Source: Streptomyces sp. DvalAA-43
GTDB taxonomy: Bacteria; Actinomycetota; Actinomycetes; Streptomycetales; Streptomycetaceae
Direction: 5' to 3'
Assembly: GCF_900091725.1 (NCBI RefSeq)
Contig: NZ_FMBW01000044.1
Coordinates: 62,001 to 126,000, forward strand
DNA length: 64,000 nucleotides
Part shown: piece after piece, positions 42,987 through 51,024 of the stretch
Position numbering within the stretch: position 1 is the first letter of the stretch
Layout of the letters: each line of letters opens with the position of its first letter
The notes under the pieces: generated by a model
Told to the model about the DNA's origin: nothing
The model's input: only the letters and a program-made list of their open reading frames with translations
Database searches by the model: none
Made by a program: the position numbers and the translations under genes

Positions 42987-43066
42987 CCCGGACCGGACGC
43001 CCCGGGCCACCCGCATTTCGAGGGCGGCGTGCCACCACGCCCGCCCCGCACCGAGGAGAAGAACCA

Positions 43067-43891
43067 CTGGGCAAGCGACAGCCCGAAGGCCCGCCGCCCG
43101 CACCGGCAGTGCAGCGCATCCGACTGCGCTACACGAAGCGCGGCCGCCTCCGGTTCACCAGCCACCGTGACTTCCAGCGTGCCTTCGAGCGGGCCCTTCG
43201 CCGCTCCGAGGTGCCCATGGCCTACTCGGCAGGCTTCACCCCGCACCCGAAGGTGTCGTACGCCAACGCCGCCCCGACCGGCACGGGCAGTGAGGCCGAG
43301 TTCCTGGAGATCGCCCTCACCGAGGCCCGCGATCCGGCCGTCCTGCGGGATCTGCTCAACGACTCCCTGCCGGACGGCCTCGACATCACCGACGCCGTGG
43401 AGGCCCGTACCTCGGGTCTCGCCGACCGGCTGACCGCCTCCGTCTGGGAGTTGCGGCTCGACGGGGTCACCGTGGCGGACGCCGCCGCGGCCGTGGCCGC
43501 CTTCGACGAGGCGGAGACCGTCGAGGTCCAGCGCCGCGGGAAGAACGGCATGCGCACCTTCGACGCCCGCGCCGCCGTGGTCGACCTGCAGGCCCTTGAT
43601 CCACAGGCTGATAGGCCCGGGGACAAGCCCTGTGCGATACTGCGGCTGGTTGTTCGGCACGTGACACCTGCCGTGCGACCTGACGACGTCCTGTCCGGTC
43701 TTCACGTTGTGGCCGACCTGGCGCCGCCGGTCCCCGCAGCGGTGACCAGGCTGGCGCAGGGGCTCTTCGACGAGGAGTCCGGCACGGTGACCGACCCGCT
43801 CGCGCCCGACCGCGAGGCAGCCCCGGCCGCTCCACAGACGGCCGCCGGGACCGCCGTCGCGACGGCGCCGGAAGGTGCAGGTTCCGCGTAA
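43067..43891 (+). CDS. DUF2344 / TIGR03936 protein, partner of the radical SAM protein (probable CTG start)
   Basis: 274 residues if translation begins at CTG 43067, giving (M)GKRQPEGPPPAPAVQRIRLRY. GAGGAG lies eight bases before this CTG. The alternative GTG 42977 would overlap the preceding gene and add 30 low-complexity residues with no ribosome site. The core RIRLRYTKRGRLRFTSHRDF, FERALRRSEVPMAYSAGF and PHPKVSYANAAPTGTGSEAE are typical of DUF2344. In other actinobacteria this protein is adjacent to or fused with TIGR03960 radical SAM proteins, so the two likely act together. The reaction is unknown. The tail after about residue 225 is Ala/Pro-rich. Confidence 0.87.
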   Translation: MGKRQPEGPPPAPAVQRIRLRYTKRGRLRFTSHRDFQRAFERALRRSEVPMAYSAGFTPHPKVSYANAAPTGTGSEAEFLEIALTEARDPAVLRDLLNDSLPDGLDITDAVEARTSGLADRLTASVWELRLDGVTVADAAAAVAAFDEAETVEVQRRGKNGMRTFDARAAVVDLQALDPQADRPGDKPCAILRLVVRHVTPAVRPDDVLSGLHVVADLAPPVPAAVTRLAQGLFDEESGTVTDPLAPDREAAPAAPQTAAGTAVATAPEGAGSA

Positions 43892-44122
43892 GGCGGTCGT
43901 TGCAGCGCAGCCTTCGACCCGGGAGCCATCCGGTTCGGGCCGCGCGATGACCCATAAGACTTTCGCCAGGCCGTACGCACCACGCGTACGGAACCGGCGA
44001 GCCAGACATTGAGCTCCCGTGCGGCGCCCGCGCCCCGGACGGCGGAGCCGCGTATCTCACGCGGACCGTGCCGGACCGGAATCAGACGCGGCGCCCGGGA
44101 GCCTGACGGGAGAACCGCCCGC

Positions 44123-44477
44123 ATGCCCCAGTCCAACGAACCCGGCACGACCGGGAACGCCGAAGAGAACAACGCCCCCGGCGACAAGCTGCCGCCGCGC
44201 CGCAGGCGCCGCGCCGCGTCCCGCCCGGCCGGTCCGCCGGTGGCGGACGCGCAGGGCACAGCCGCGGAAGCGGCCGCGCCGGCCATACCGGCCGCTGACG
44301 CCGCAGGGGCGGACAGCAAGCCCGCCGACGCCGCGAGCGCCGCGTCGGACGAGGCCGCGCCGCCCGCCCGTACGCGTCGTCGTGCGGTCCGCAAGGCGAC
44401 GGCCCCGGCCGGTGCGCCGCAGGCCGCCGAGGCCGCCGAAGTGGTGGAGCCCGCAGTGAGCGCCGAACCCGAGCCCC
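44123..44477 (+). other. rne: N-terminal coding segment of RNase E in a different frame
   Basis: ATG 44123, with GGGAGAA ten bases before it, opens a frame reading MPQSNEPGTTGNAEENNAPG and a Pro/Arg/Ala-rich disordered region including ARTRRRAVRKATAPAGAPQA. At GAG-CCC-CGT (44471-44479) it loses sense. The repeat resumes at once in the frame starting GTG 44478. One C too many in the run 44474-44477 explains the switch. Left alone, this frame ends at 44977 after a nonsense stretch. Removing one base gives a continuous 1348-residue protein. Upstream, 43892-44122 holds no gene but includes a hairpin CCGTACGC/GCGTACGG near 43972, perhaps part of an rne leader. Confidence 0.75.
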
Positions 44478-47400
44478 GTGGCCGAGGCCCCGGCGGAGGC
44501 GGCGCCCGCCCGTACGCGTCGTCGTGCGGTCCGCAAGGCGACCGCTCCGGCCGGTGCGCCGCAGGCCGCCGAGGTCACCGGGACCGCCACCCCCGTCGCC
44601 GAGGCCGAGCCCGAGGCCCCCGCGGAGGCGGAGGCCGCACCCGCCCGTACGCGTCGTCGTGCGGTCCGCAAGGCGACCGCTCCGGCGGGTGCGCCGCAGG
44701 CCGCCGAGGCCGTGGAGATCGTGGCGGAGACACCGGCCGCCGTCGAGCCCGAGCCGGTCGTCGAGCCCGAGCCCGCCGCGCCGCGTGCCCGCTCCCGGCG
44801 CCGGGCATCGGCTCCGGCCGGTGCGCCGCAGGCCGCCGTCGCGCCCGTCGTGCCCGCCGAGGAAGCAGCCGCCGAGACCAGCGAGCCCACCGCCGAGGCC
44901 GTCGAGGCCCCGCGCGGTCGTCGTCGTGCGGTCCGCAAGGCGACCGCTCCGGCCGGTGCGCCGAAGGCCGCCGATGAGGCCGAGGAGACCGCACAGGGTC
45001 TGCCCGAGGCCGCCGCGGAGGAGCCCGCCGCCGAGCCCGCCGAGGCCGAGGACGCCGCACCGCGCGGCCGTCAGCGCCGCCGGGCCACCGCCGCCGCAGG
45101 CCGGCCGGAGTTCACCGGCAAGGCCGAGGAGCCCGTACGCAAGGGCCGTCGCGCCGCACGTCCCGCCGTGGCCGTGTTCCAGGCGCCGGTCTTCGCCGAG
45201 CCGATGTTCCAGACCCCGGAGACCGCTGCGGCGGCCGCCGCAGCGTCGCGCCACGCCGAGGTCGAGATCGAGGCCGACGCCGAGGCCGAGGAGGAGACCG
45301 AGACGGTCGAGGAGCCGACGGCCGCCGTCGAGACCCCGGCCGCCGAGGCCGCGCCGCAGGCCGGTTCGCGCCGCCGTCGCCGCCGTCGCGGTGAGGCCGC
45401 CGAGCCCGAGCAGGCCGCCGCCCCCGTGGCGGAGGAGCAGGCCGAGGAGGAGCCCGAGCCTGAGCACGAGGCCGAGGCCGACGCCGAGCACGAGGGCGAC
45501 GAGACGGACGAGTACGGGGACCGGCCCTCGCGCCGTCGCCGTCGCGGAGGCCGTCGCCGCCGTCGTGGCGAGGCCAACGAGGGTGACGAGGCCGCGGAGC
45601 AGCACGACGAGGCCGCCGATCACGCCGAGGACGAGCAGGAGCGCGCTCAGGACTCCGAGGAGGAGGACGAGGAGCACGAGGCCTCCGCCGCCGGATCGAG
45701 CAGCAGCCGTCGCCGTCGCCGTCGTCGTCGTCGCAGCGGCGATGTCTCCGCCGACGCCGACAACGGCACGGACGACCCGGAGCGTACGGTCGTCAAGGTC
45801 CGCGAGCCCCGCAAGAAGGAAGAGCGGGAGCCCGGCACCGGTTTCGACGAGGTCCAGTCCATCAAGGGCTCGACCCGTATGGAGGCCAAGAAGCAGCGCC
45901 GCCGCGAGGGCCGTGAGCAGGGCCGCCGTCGCGTCCCGATCATCACCGAGGCCGAGTTCCTGGCCCGCCGCGAGGCCGTGGAGCGGGTCATGGTCGTCCG
46001 CCAGAGTGGCGAGCGCACCCAGATCGGCGTCCTTGAGGACAACGTGCTCGTCGAGCACTACGTCAACAAGGAGCAGGCCACCAGCTACGTCGGCAACGTC
46101 TACCTGGGCAAGGTCCAGAACGTCCTGCCGTCCATGGAGGCCGCCTTCGTCGACATCGGCAAGGGCCGCAACGCCGTGCTCTACGCCGGTGAGGTGAACT
46201 TCGAGGCGCTCGGCATGGCCCACGGGCCGCGCCGGATCGAGACCGCGCTCAAGTCCGGCCAGTCCGTCCTCGTCCAGGTGACCAAGGACCCGATCGGCCA
46301 CAAGGGCGCCCGCCTGACCAGCCAGGTCTCGCTGCCCGGCCGCTACCTGGTCTACGTGCCCGAGGGCTCGATGACCGGCATCAGCCGCAAGCTGCCCGAC
46401 ACCGAGCGGGCCCGGCTGAAGACCATCCTCAAGAAGATCGTCCCCGAGGACGCGGGCGTCATCGTCCGCACCGCCGCGGAGGGCGCCAGCGAGGACGAGC
46501 TGCGCCGCGATGTCGAGCGGCTGCAGCAGCAGTGGGAGGACATCCAGAAGAAGGCGAAGAGCACCGGCAGTTCCAACGCGCCGACCCTGCTCTACGGCGA
46601 GCCGGACATGACCGTCCGGGTCGTCCGCGACATCTTCAACGAGGACTTCTCCAAGGTCATCGTCAGCGGCGACGACGCGTGGGAGACCATCTACGGCTAT
46701 GTCTCGCAGGTGGCGCCCGATCTGACGGACCGCCTGTCGCGGTGGACCTCCGAGGTCGACATCTTCGCGACCTACCGGATCGACGAGCAGCTGATGAAGG
46801 CGCTGGACCGCAAGGTCTATCTGCCGAGCGGCGGCTCGCTGGTGATCGACAAGACCGAGGCGATGGTCGTCGTCGACGTCAACACCGGCAAGTTCACCGG
46901 CCAGGGCGGCAACCTGGAAGAGACCGTCACCAAGAACAACCTGGAGGCGGCCGAGGAGATCGTGCGCCAGCTGCGGCTGCGCGACCTCGGCGGCATCGTC
47001 GTCGTCGACTTCATCGACATGGTGCTGGAGTCCAACCGGGACCTGGTGCTGCGGCGCCTGCTGGAGTGCCTGGGACGCGACCGTACGAAGCACCAGGTCG
47101 CCGAGGTCACCTCGCTGGGCCTGGTCCAGATGACCCGCAAGCGGGTGGGCCAGGGTCTGCTGGAGTCCTTCTCCGAGACCTGTGTCCACTGCAACGGGCG
47201 CGGCGTGATCGTGCACATGGAGCAGCCGACCTCGGTCGGTGGCGGCGGCAACGGCAAGCGTTCCAAGAAGCGCGGCCGGGGCGGTGCGGACCACGAGCAC
47301 GTGGCCGAGACCGAGGCCGTGGCAGAGGTCGAGACCGAGGCCGAGCTGGCTGCCGAGGTGGCCGCCCCGGTGGCGCTGCCCGAGCCGGAGTTCGTCCCGG

Positions 47401-48170
47401 ACGAGGAGCTGTACAGCAGCCCGGCCGAGGCCGAGGCGGCCGCCACGCGCGGCCGTGGCCGACGCCGTGCGACCCGTAAGGCGACGGCCCCGGCCGGTGC
47501 CCCCAAGGCCGCTGCCGCTGCCGTCCAGGACGCCGAGCCGGAGCAGGTCGTGGTCGTTGAGCCCGAGCCGGCCGTGGCGCCGGAGCCGGTCGCCGAGGCC
47601 CCGGCCCCGGTGGTCGAGGAGGCTCCCGCTGCCGAGGCCCCCCAGGGCCGTACGCGCCGTCGGGCGACCCGGAAGGCGACCGCCCCGGCGGGCTCGCCCG
47701 CCCAGGCCGAGCAGGTCCCGGCCGAGCAGGTCCCGGCCGAGCCGGTCCGGGCCGAGCCGGTCGAGCAGCCGGAACCCGTCGCCGAGGCCGCGCAGCCCGA
47801 GGCCGCACCCGAGGAGGTGGCCCCCGAGGCCGCCCCGCCGCGTGCGCGTCGCCGGGTGACCCGCAAGGTCACCGCCCCCGCGGGTTCGCCCGCCGGAGCG
47901 GACGGCGCCGAGGTCGTCGTGGTGACCGGTTCGACCGAGCCGAAGCCCGAGGCAGAGGCGGCCGAGCCGGCCGAGGCGGAGGCCCCGGTCAAGAAGGCGG
48001 CCCGCAAGACCGCCAAGAAGGCCACCGCCAAGAAGGCGGCCACCACCAAGAAGACGGCCGCCAAGAAGACCGCCGCGAAGAAGACGACGGCCAAGAAGGC
48101 GGCGACGAAGAAGGCGGTCGCCGCGGAGCAGTCGTCGAAGCCCGCCGTCTCGGCCGACGCCGAGGCGTAG
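44478..48170 (+). CDS. rne: Ribonuclease E/G, catalytic domain flanked by disordered repeat regions
   Basis: 1230 residues in this frame; the true protein probably begins at 44123 and is frameshifted (see the preceding entry). The catalytic core lies in the middle, as in actinobacterial RNase E: an S1 RNA-binding domain (YVGNVYLGKVQNVLPSMEAA), 5' sensor, and a DNase I-like subdomain with metal-binding Asp800 (VVDVNTGKFTG) and Asp844 (VVDFIDMVLE). The Zn-link is Cys902-x-x-Cys905 (CVHCNGRG). Spacing matches E. coli RNase E. Both flanks contain repeats of R-x-R-R-x-x-R-K-A-T-A-P-A-G-A/S-P (five before, three after). The C-terminus is a Lys/Ala-rich tail like histone H1. It processes rRNA and degrades mRNA. 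It is upstream of rplU-rpmA, ended by tandem hairpins. Confidence 0.93.
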   Translation: MAEAPAEAAPARTRRRAVRKATAPAGAPQAAEVTGTATPVAEAEPEAPAEAEAAPARTRRRAVRKATAPAGAPQAAEAVEIVAETPAAVEPEPVVEPEPAAPRARSRRRASAPAGAPQAAVAPVVPAEEAAAETSEPTAEAVEAPRGRRRAVRKATAPAGAPKAADEAEETAQGLPEAAAEEPAAEPAEAEDAAPRGRQRRRATAAAGRPEFTGKAEEPVRKGRRAARPAVAVFQAPVFAEPMFQTPETAAAAAAASRHAEVEIEADAEAEEETETVEEPTAAVETPAAEAAPQAGSRRRRRRRGEAAEPEQAAAPVAEEQAEEEPEPEHEAEADAEHEGDETDEYGDRPSRRRRRGGRRRRRGEANEGDEAAEQHDEAADHAEDEQERAQDSEEEDEEHEASAAGSSSSRRRRRRRRRSGDVSADADNGTDDPERTVVKVREPRKKEEREPGTGFDEVQSIKGSTRMEAKKQRRREGREQGRRRVPIITEAEFLARREAVERVMVVRQSGERTQIGVLEDNVLVEHYVNKEQATSYVGNVYLGKVQNVLPSMEAAFVDIGKGRNAVLYAGEVNFEALGMAHGPRRIETALKSGQSVLVQVTKDPIGHKGARLTSQVSLPGRYLVYVPEGSMTGISRKLPDTERARLKTILKKIVPEDAGVIVRTAAEGASEDELRRDVERLQQQWEDIQKKAKSTGSSNAPTLLYGEPDMTVRVVRDIFNEDFSKVIVSGDDAWETIYGYVSQVAPDLTDRLSRWTSEVDIFATYRIDEQLMKALDRKVYLPSGGSLVIDKTEAMVVVDVNTGKFTGQGGNLEETVTKNNLEAAEEIVRQLRLRDLGGIVVVDFIDMVLESNRDLVLRRLLECLGRDRTKHQVAEVTSLGLVQMTRKRVGQGLLESFSETCVHCNGRGVIVHMEQPTSVGGGGNGKRSKKRGRGGADHEHVAETEAVAEVETEAELAAEVAAPVALPEPEFVPDEELYSSPAEAEAAATRGRGRRRATRKATAPAGAPKAAAAAVQDAEPEQVVVVEPEPAVAPEPVAEAPAPVVEEAPAAEAPQGRTRRRATRKATAPAGSPAQAEQVPAEQVPAEPVRAEPVEQPEPVAEAAQPEAAPEEVAPEAAPPRARRRVTRKVTAPAGSPAGADGAEVVVVTGSTEPKPEAEAAEPAEAEAPVKKAARKTAKKATAKKAATTKKTAAKKTAAKKTTAKKAATKKAVAAEQSSKPAVSADAEA

Positions 48171-48184
48171 CCGGCAGGGCGACC

Positions 48185-48221
48185 CCGTACGGCCGCGGAG
48201 GCATCCTCCACGGCCGTACGG
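48185..48221 (+). terminator. First rne terminator
   Basis: CCGTACGGCCG (48185-48195) with CGGCCGTACGG (48211-48221) is perfect over 11 bp; inner GGAGG/CCTCC adds five more pairs across a single mismatch. Confidence 0.8.
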
Positions 48222-48231
48222 AGCGGTACGA

Positions 48232-48276
48232 CGGCCGGTGGGCCACACCCGTGTCCGGGGTGTGGCCCACCGGCCG
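48232..48276 (+). terminator. Second rne terminator, 19-bp perfect stem
   Basis: CGGCCGGTGGGCCACACCC (48232-48250) and its exact complement (48258-48276) with a 7-base loop. It forms a tandem pair with 48185-48221 and insulates rplU. Confidence 0.87.
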
Positions 48277-48556
48277 TTCCGGTCCGCCAGGACCCCTGTG
48301 ACCGCGTCGGCGGCGGAAGCACGGGCGGCCGGGCAGGAATGAACGGGGGAGCGGTGGGGAAGGAGACAGGACCCGGTTTGACCCTCCGGACGGCGGCCCG
48401 TAACCTTGCCCTTCGGCGTGTTTCCATGCGCCTGTCCCTGAGCAACCCCCTCCCATCACAGGTGAGAGGCCGCTCGTCCATTCGGATCACCTCGGGCCCC
48501 GGCCCGTGTGAGCGGCTGGCATCAGGGGCTTCGTTCCGAGCGAGAGAGAGATCCGC
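48277..48556 (+). other. rplU leader and promoter region
   Basis: No gene is seen between the rne hairpins and rplU. The stretch contains the promoter at 48378-48406. A start near 48413 gives a leader of about 145 bases containing CACAGGTGAGAGGCCGCTCG and related GC stems. L21 operons in other bacteria have structured leaders used for autoregulation; whether this one does is open. Confidence 0.45.
48378..48406 (+). promoter_or_regulatory. Housekeeping promoter for rplU-rpmA
   Basis: TTGACC (48378-48383), a 17-base spacer and TAACCT (48401-48406) closely match the principal sigma-factor consensus. It is the clearest promoter in the window. Confidence 0.75.
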
Positions 48557-48877
48557 GTGTACGCCATCGTGCGCAGCGGTGGCCGCCAGCACAAGGTTGC
48601 TGTCGGTGACATCGTTGAGGTTGACAAGATTTCCACTGCCCAGGTTGGCGACACGGTCGAGCTCTCGACCCTGCTCGTGGTCGACGGCGACGCCGTGACC
48701 AGCGACCCGTGGGTGCTGGCCGGGATCAAGGTCCAGGCCGAGGTCGTGGACCACCACAAGGGCGCGAAGATCGACATCCTTCGCTACAAGAACAAGACCG
48801 GCTACCGCCGTCGCCAGGGTCACCGTCAGCAGTACACGGCGATCAAGGTCACCGGTATCCCCGCGGCTGCGAAGTAA
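48557..48877 (+). CDS. rplU: 50S ribosomal protein L21
   Basis: 106 residues, usual length. It binds 23S rRNA in the large subunit. MYAIVRSGGRQHKV at the N-terminus and KIDILRYKNKTGYRRRQGHRQ near the C-terminus are diagnostic. GTG 48557 has GAGAGAGA upstream. rpmA follows after 14 bases, the standard L21-L27 pair. Confidence 0.98.
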   Translation: MYAIVRSGGRQHKVAVGDIVEVDKISTAQVGDTVELSTLLVVDGDAVTSDPWVLAGIKVQAEVVDHHKGAKIDILRYKNKTGYRRRQGHRQQYTAIKVTGIPAAAK

Positions 48878-48891
48878 GGGACTGAGGAGAC

Positions 48892-49149
48892 ATGGCACAC
48901 AAGAAGGGCGCATCGTCCACCCGGAACGGGCGCGATTCCAATGCTCAGCGGCTCGGCGTGAAGCGCTTCGGCGGTCAGGCCGTCAACGCCGGTGAGATCC
49001 TGGTCCGCCAGCGCGGCACCCACTTCCACCCGGGCACGGGCGTCGGCCGTGGCGGCGACGACACGCTGTTCGCGCTCGCCGCCGGTGCGGTCGAGTTCGG
49101 CACGCACCGTGGCCGCAAGGTCGTGAACATCGTTCCGATCGCCGGCTGA
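48892..49149 (+). CDS. rpmA: 50S ribosomal protein L27
   Basis: 85 residues. MAHKKGASSTRNGRDSNAQR places the basic N-terminal tail that reaches the peptidyl-transferase centre directly at the start, with no cleavable extension of the kind seen in some Firmicutes. GEILVRQRGTHFHPGTGVG is the core signature. GAGGAG lies six to seven bases before ATG 48892. It is co-transcribed with rplU. Confidence 0.98.
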   Translation: MAHKKGASSTRNGRDSNAQRLGVKRFGGQAVNAGEILVRQRGTHFHPGTGVGRGGDDTLFALAAGAVEFGTHRGRKVVNIVPIAG

Positions 49150-49178
49150 TCTTCGGCGCTCGTCGAGCGGTTCTGCGG

Positions 49179-49217
49179 AGGCGGACCTCACTTCCCGTAC
49201 GGGAAGCGGGTCCGCCT
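49179..49217 (+). terminator. rplU-rpmA terminator
   Basis: AGGCGGACC (49179-49187) pairs with GGTCCGCCT (49209-49217); inner CTTCCC/GGGAAG continues the stem. A short T run (TTT) follows. It separates the ribosomal genes from obg. Confidence 0.85.
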
Positions 49218-49310
49218 TTCGCGTGTTTCTCCCATGAGAGACGGCTTTCTCCTCCGTGGGGACAGCACGAGTGAGACATTTCTGCATGTATGTAACTGGA
49301 GGTTCCCACC

Positions 49311-50747
49311 ATGACCACCTTCGTGGACCGCGTCGAGCTGCATGTCGCCGCGGGTAACGGAGGCCACGGCTGCGCCTCCGTACACCGTGAGAAGTTCAAG
49401 CCGCTCGGCGGTCCGGACGGCGGCAACGGCGGCCGTGGCGGCGATGTGACCCTGGTCGTCGACCAGGCGATCACCACGCTCCTCGACTATCACCACCACC
49501 CCCACCGCAAGGCCACCAACGGCCAGCCCGGCGCGGGCGACAACCGTTCCGGCAAGGACGGCCAGGACCTGGTCCTGCCGGTGCCGGACGGCACGGTCGT
49601 GCTCGACCGCGAGGGCAATGTGCTCGCCGACCTGGTCGGCCAGGGCACCACGTTCATCGCCGGACAGGGTGGCCGCGGCGGCCTCGGCAACGCCGCGCTG
49701 GCCTCCGCCCGGCGCAAGGCCCCCGGCTTCGCGCTGCTCGGCGAGCCCGGCGAGGCCCGGGACATCGTCCTGGAGCTCAAGACCGTCGCCGACGTCGCGC
49801 TGGTCGGCTACCCGAGCGCGGGCAAGTCCTCGCTGATCTCCGTTCTCTCGGCGGCCAAGCCGAAGATCGCCGACTACCCCTTCACGACCCTGGTCCCGAA
49901 CCTCGGCGTGGTCACCGCGGGCAGCACCGTCTACACCGTCGCCGACGTCCCGGGCCTGATCCCGGGCGCCAGCCAGGGCCGCGGCCTCGGCCTGGAGTTC
50001 CTGCGGCACGTGGAGCGCTGCTCGGTGCTGGTGCACGTGCTGGACACCGCGACGCTGGAGTCCGACCGCGACCCGGTCTCCGACCTCGACACGATCGAGG
50101 AGGAGCTGAAGCAGTACGGCGGTCTGGAGGACCGGCCCCGCATCGTCGTCCTCAACAAGATCGACATCCCGGACGGCCAGGACCTCGCCGACATGATCCG
50201 CCCGGACCTGGAGGCACGCGGCTACCGCGTCTTCGAGGTGTCCGCGGTCGCCCGTACCGGGCTCAAGGAGCTCTCCTTCGCGCTCGCCGGCATCATCGCC
50301 GAGGCGCGCGCGGCCAAGCCGGTGGAGGTGGCGACCCGGATCGTCATCCGCCCGAAGGCCGTCGACGACGCGGGCTTCACCGTCACGCTGGAGGAGGACG
50401 GCATCTACCGGGTGCGCGGCGAGAAGCCGGAGCGCTGGGTGCGCCAGACCGACTTCAACAACGACGAGGCCGTCGGCTACCTGGCCGACCGGCTCAACCG
50501 TCTCGGCGTCGAGGACGCGCTGGTGAAGGCCGGTGCCCGAGCCGGCGACGGCGTCGCCATCGGTGCCGAGGACAACGCGGTCGTCTTCGACTGGGAGCCG
50601 ACCCTGGCGGCGGGCGCGGAGATGCTCGGCCGTCGTGGCGAGGACCACCGGCTCGAAGCACCGCGCCCGGCGGCGCAGCGCCGGCGCGACCGCGAGTCGG
50701 AACGCGACGAGGCGCAGCGCGAGTTCGACGAGTTCAACCCGTTCTAG
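49311..50747 (+). CDS. obg: GTPase Obg (ribosome assembly and developmental control)
   Basis: 478 residues. The glycine-rich Obg fold (about 1-158) shows GGPDGGNGGRGGDV and QGGRGGLGNAAL. The G domain (about 160-330) has G1 GYPSAGKSS, G3 DVPGLIPGAS, G4 NKID and G5 SAVARTG. The actinobacterial C-terminal OCT domain follows (about 345-425), with a charged tail ending FDEFNPF. It binds the 50S subunit; in Streptomyces Obg levels influence the switch to aerial growth. TGGAGG lies eight bases before ATG 49311. It has its own transcription unit between two hairpins. In many Streptomyces proB lies downstream; here a glycopolymer locus intervenes. Confidence 0.97.
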   Translation: MTTFVDRVELHVAAGNGGHGCASVHREKFKPLGGPDGGNGGRGGDVTLVVDQAITTLLDYHHHPHRKATNGQPGAGDNRSGKDGQDLVLPVPDGTVVLDREGNVLADLVGQGTTFIAGQGGRGGLGNAALASARRKAPGFALLGEPGEARDIVLELKTVADVALVGYPSAGKSSLISVLSAAKPKIADYPFTTLVPNLGVVTAGSTVYTVADVPGLIPGASQGRGLGLEFLRHVERCSVLVHVLDTATLESDRDPVSDLDTIEEELKQYGGLEDRPRIVVLNKIDIPDGQDLADMIRPDLEARGYRVFEVSAVARTGLKELSFALAGIIAEARAAKPVEVATRIVIRPKAVDDAGFTVTLEEDGIYRVRGEKPERWVRQTDFNNDEAVGYLADRLNRLGVEDALVKAGARAGDGVAIGAEDNAVVFDWEPTLAAGAEMLGRRGEDHRLEAPRPAAQRRRDRESERDEAQREFDEFNPF

Positions 50748-50756
50748 ACGGGGCGA

Positions 50757-50787
50757 CGGCTGCCGGAAGCGCGTCTTCCGGCGGCCG
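50757..50787 (+). terminator. obg terminator
   Basis: CGGCTGCCGGAAG (50757-50769) pairs with CTTCCGGCGGCCG (50775-50787), one G-U pair, 5-base loop. The following 237 bases to the next gene include an AT-richer patch (about 50895-50940) suitable for a promoter but no gene. Confidence 0.8.
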
Positions 50788-51024
50788 TGCACGCTCTCCG
50801 CGTCATACGTCCGGGGGAACCGAACCCGCTCAAGGGTGAATCATGCCGCTCACTCGTGTGGCGTCGGTCACCTGGCCGGGAAGCGTAGATTCCGGTATTC
50901 GCCCTGATCGCAAGGCAACAAAAGGTTTCGATACGGCATGCGGTGGCCGACGTCCACCTTGCGAGACGGTAACGGAGAGTGCAACCATCGCGGTATCTCC
51001 CAGCCCTCGCAAGGTAGGTCGTCT

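Noticed and set aside
42977..43066. GTG 42977 as start of the DUF2344 gene
   Set aside because: It overlaps the upstream gene, lacks a ribosome site and adds low-complexity residues; CTG 43067 with GAGGAG fits the family N-terminus.
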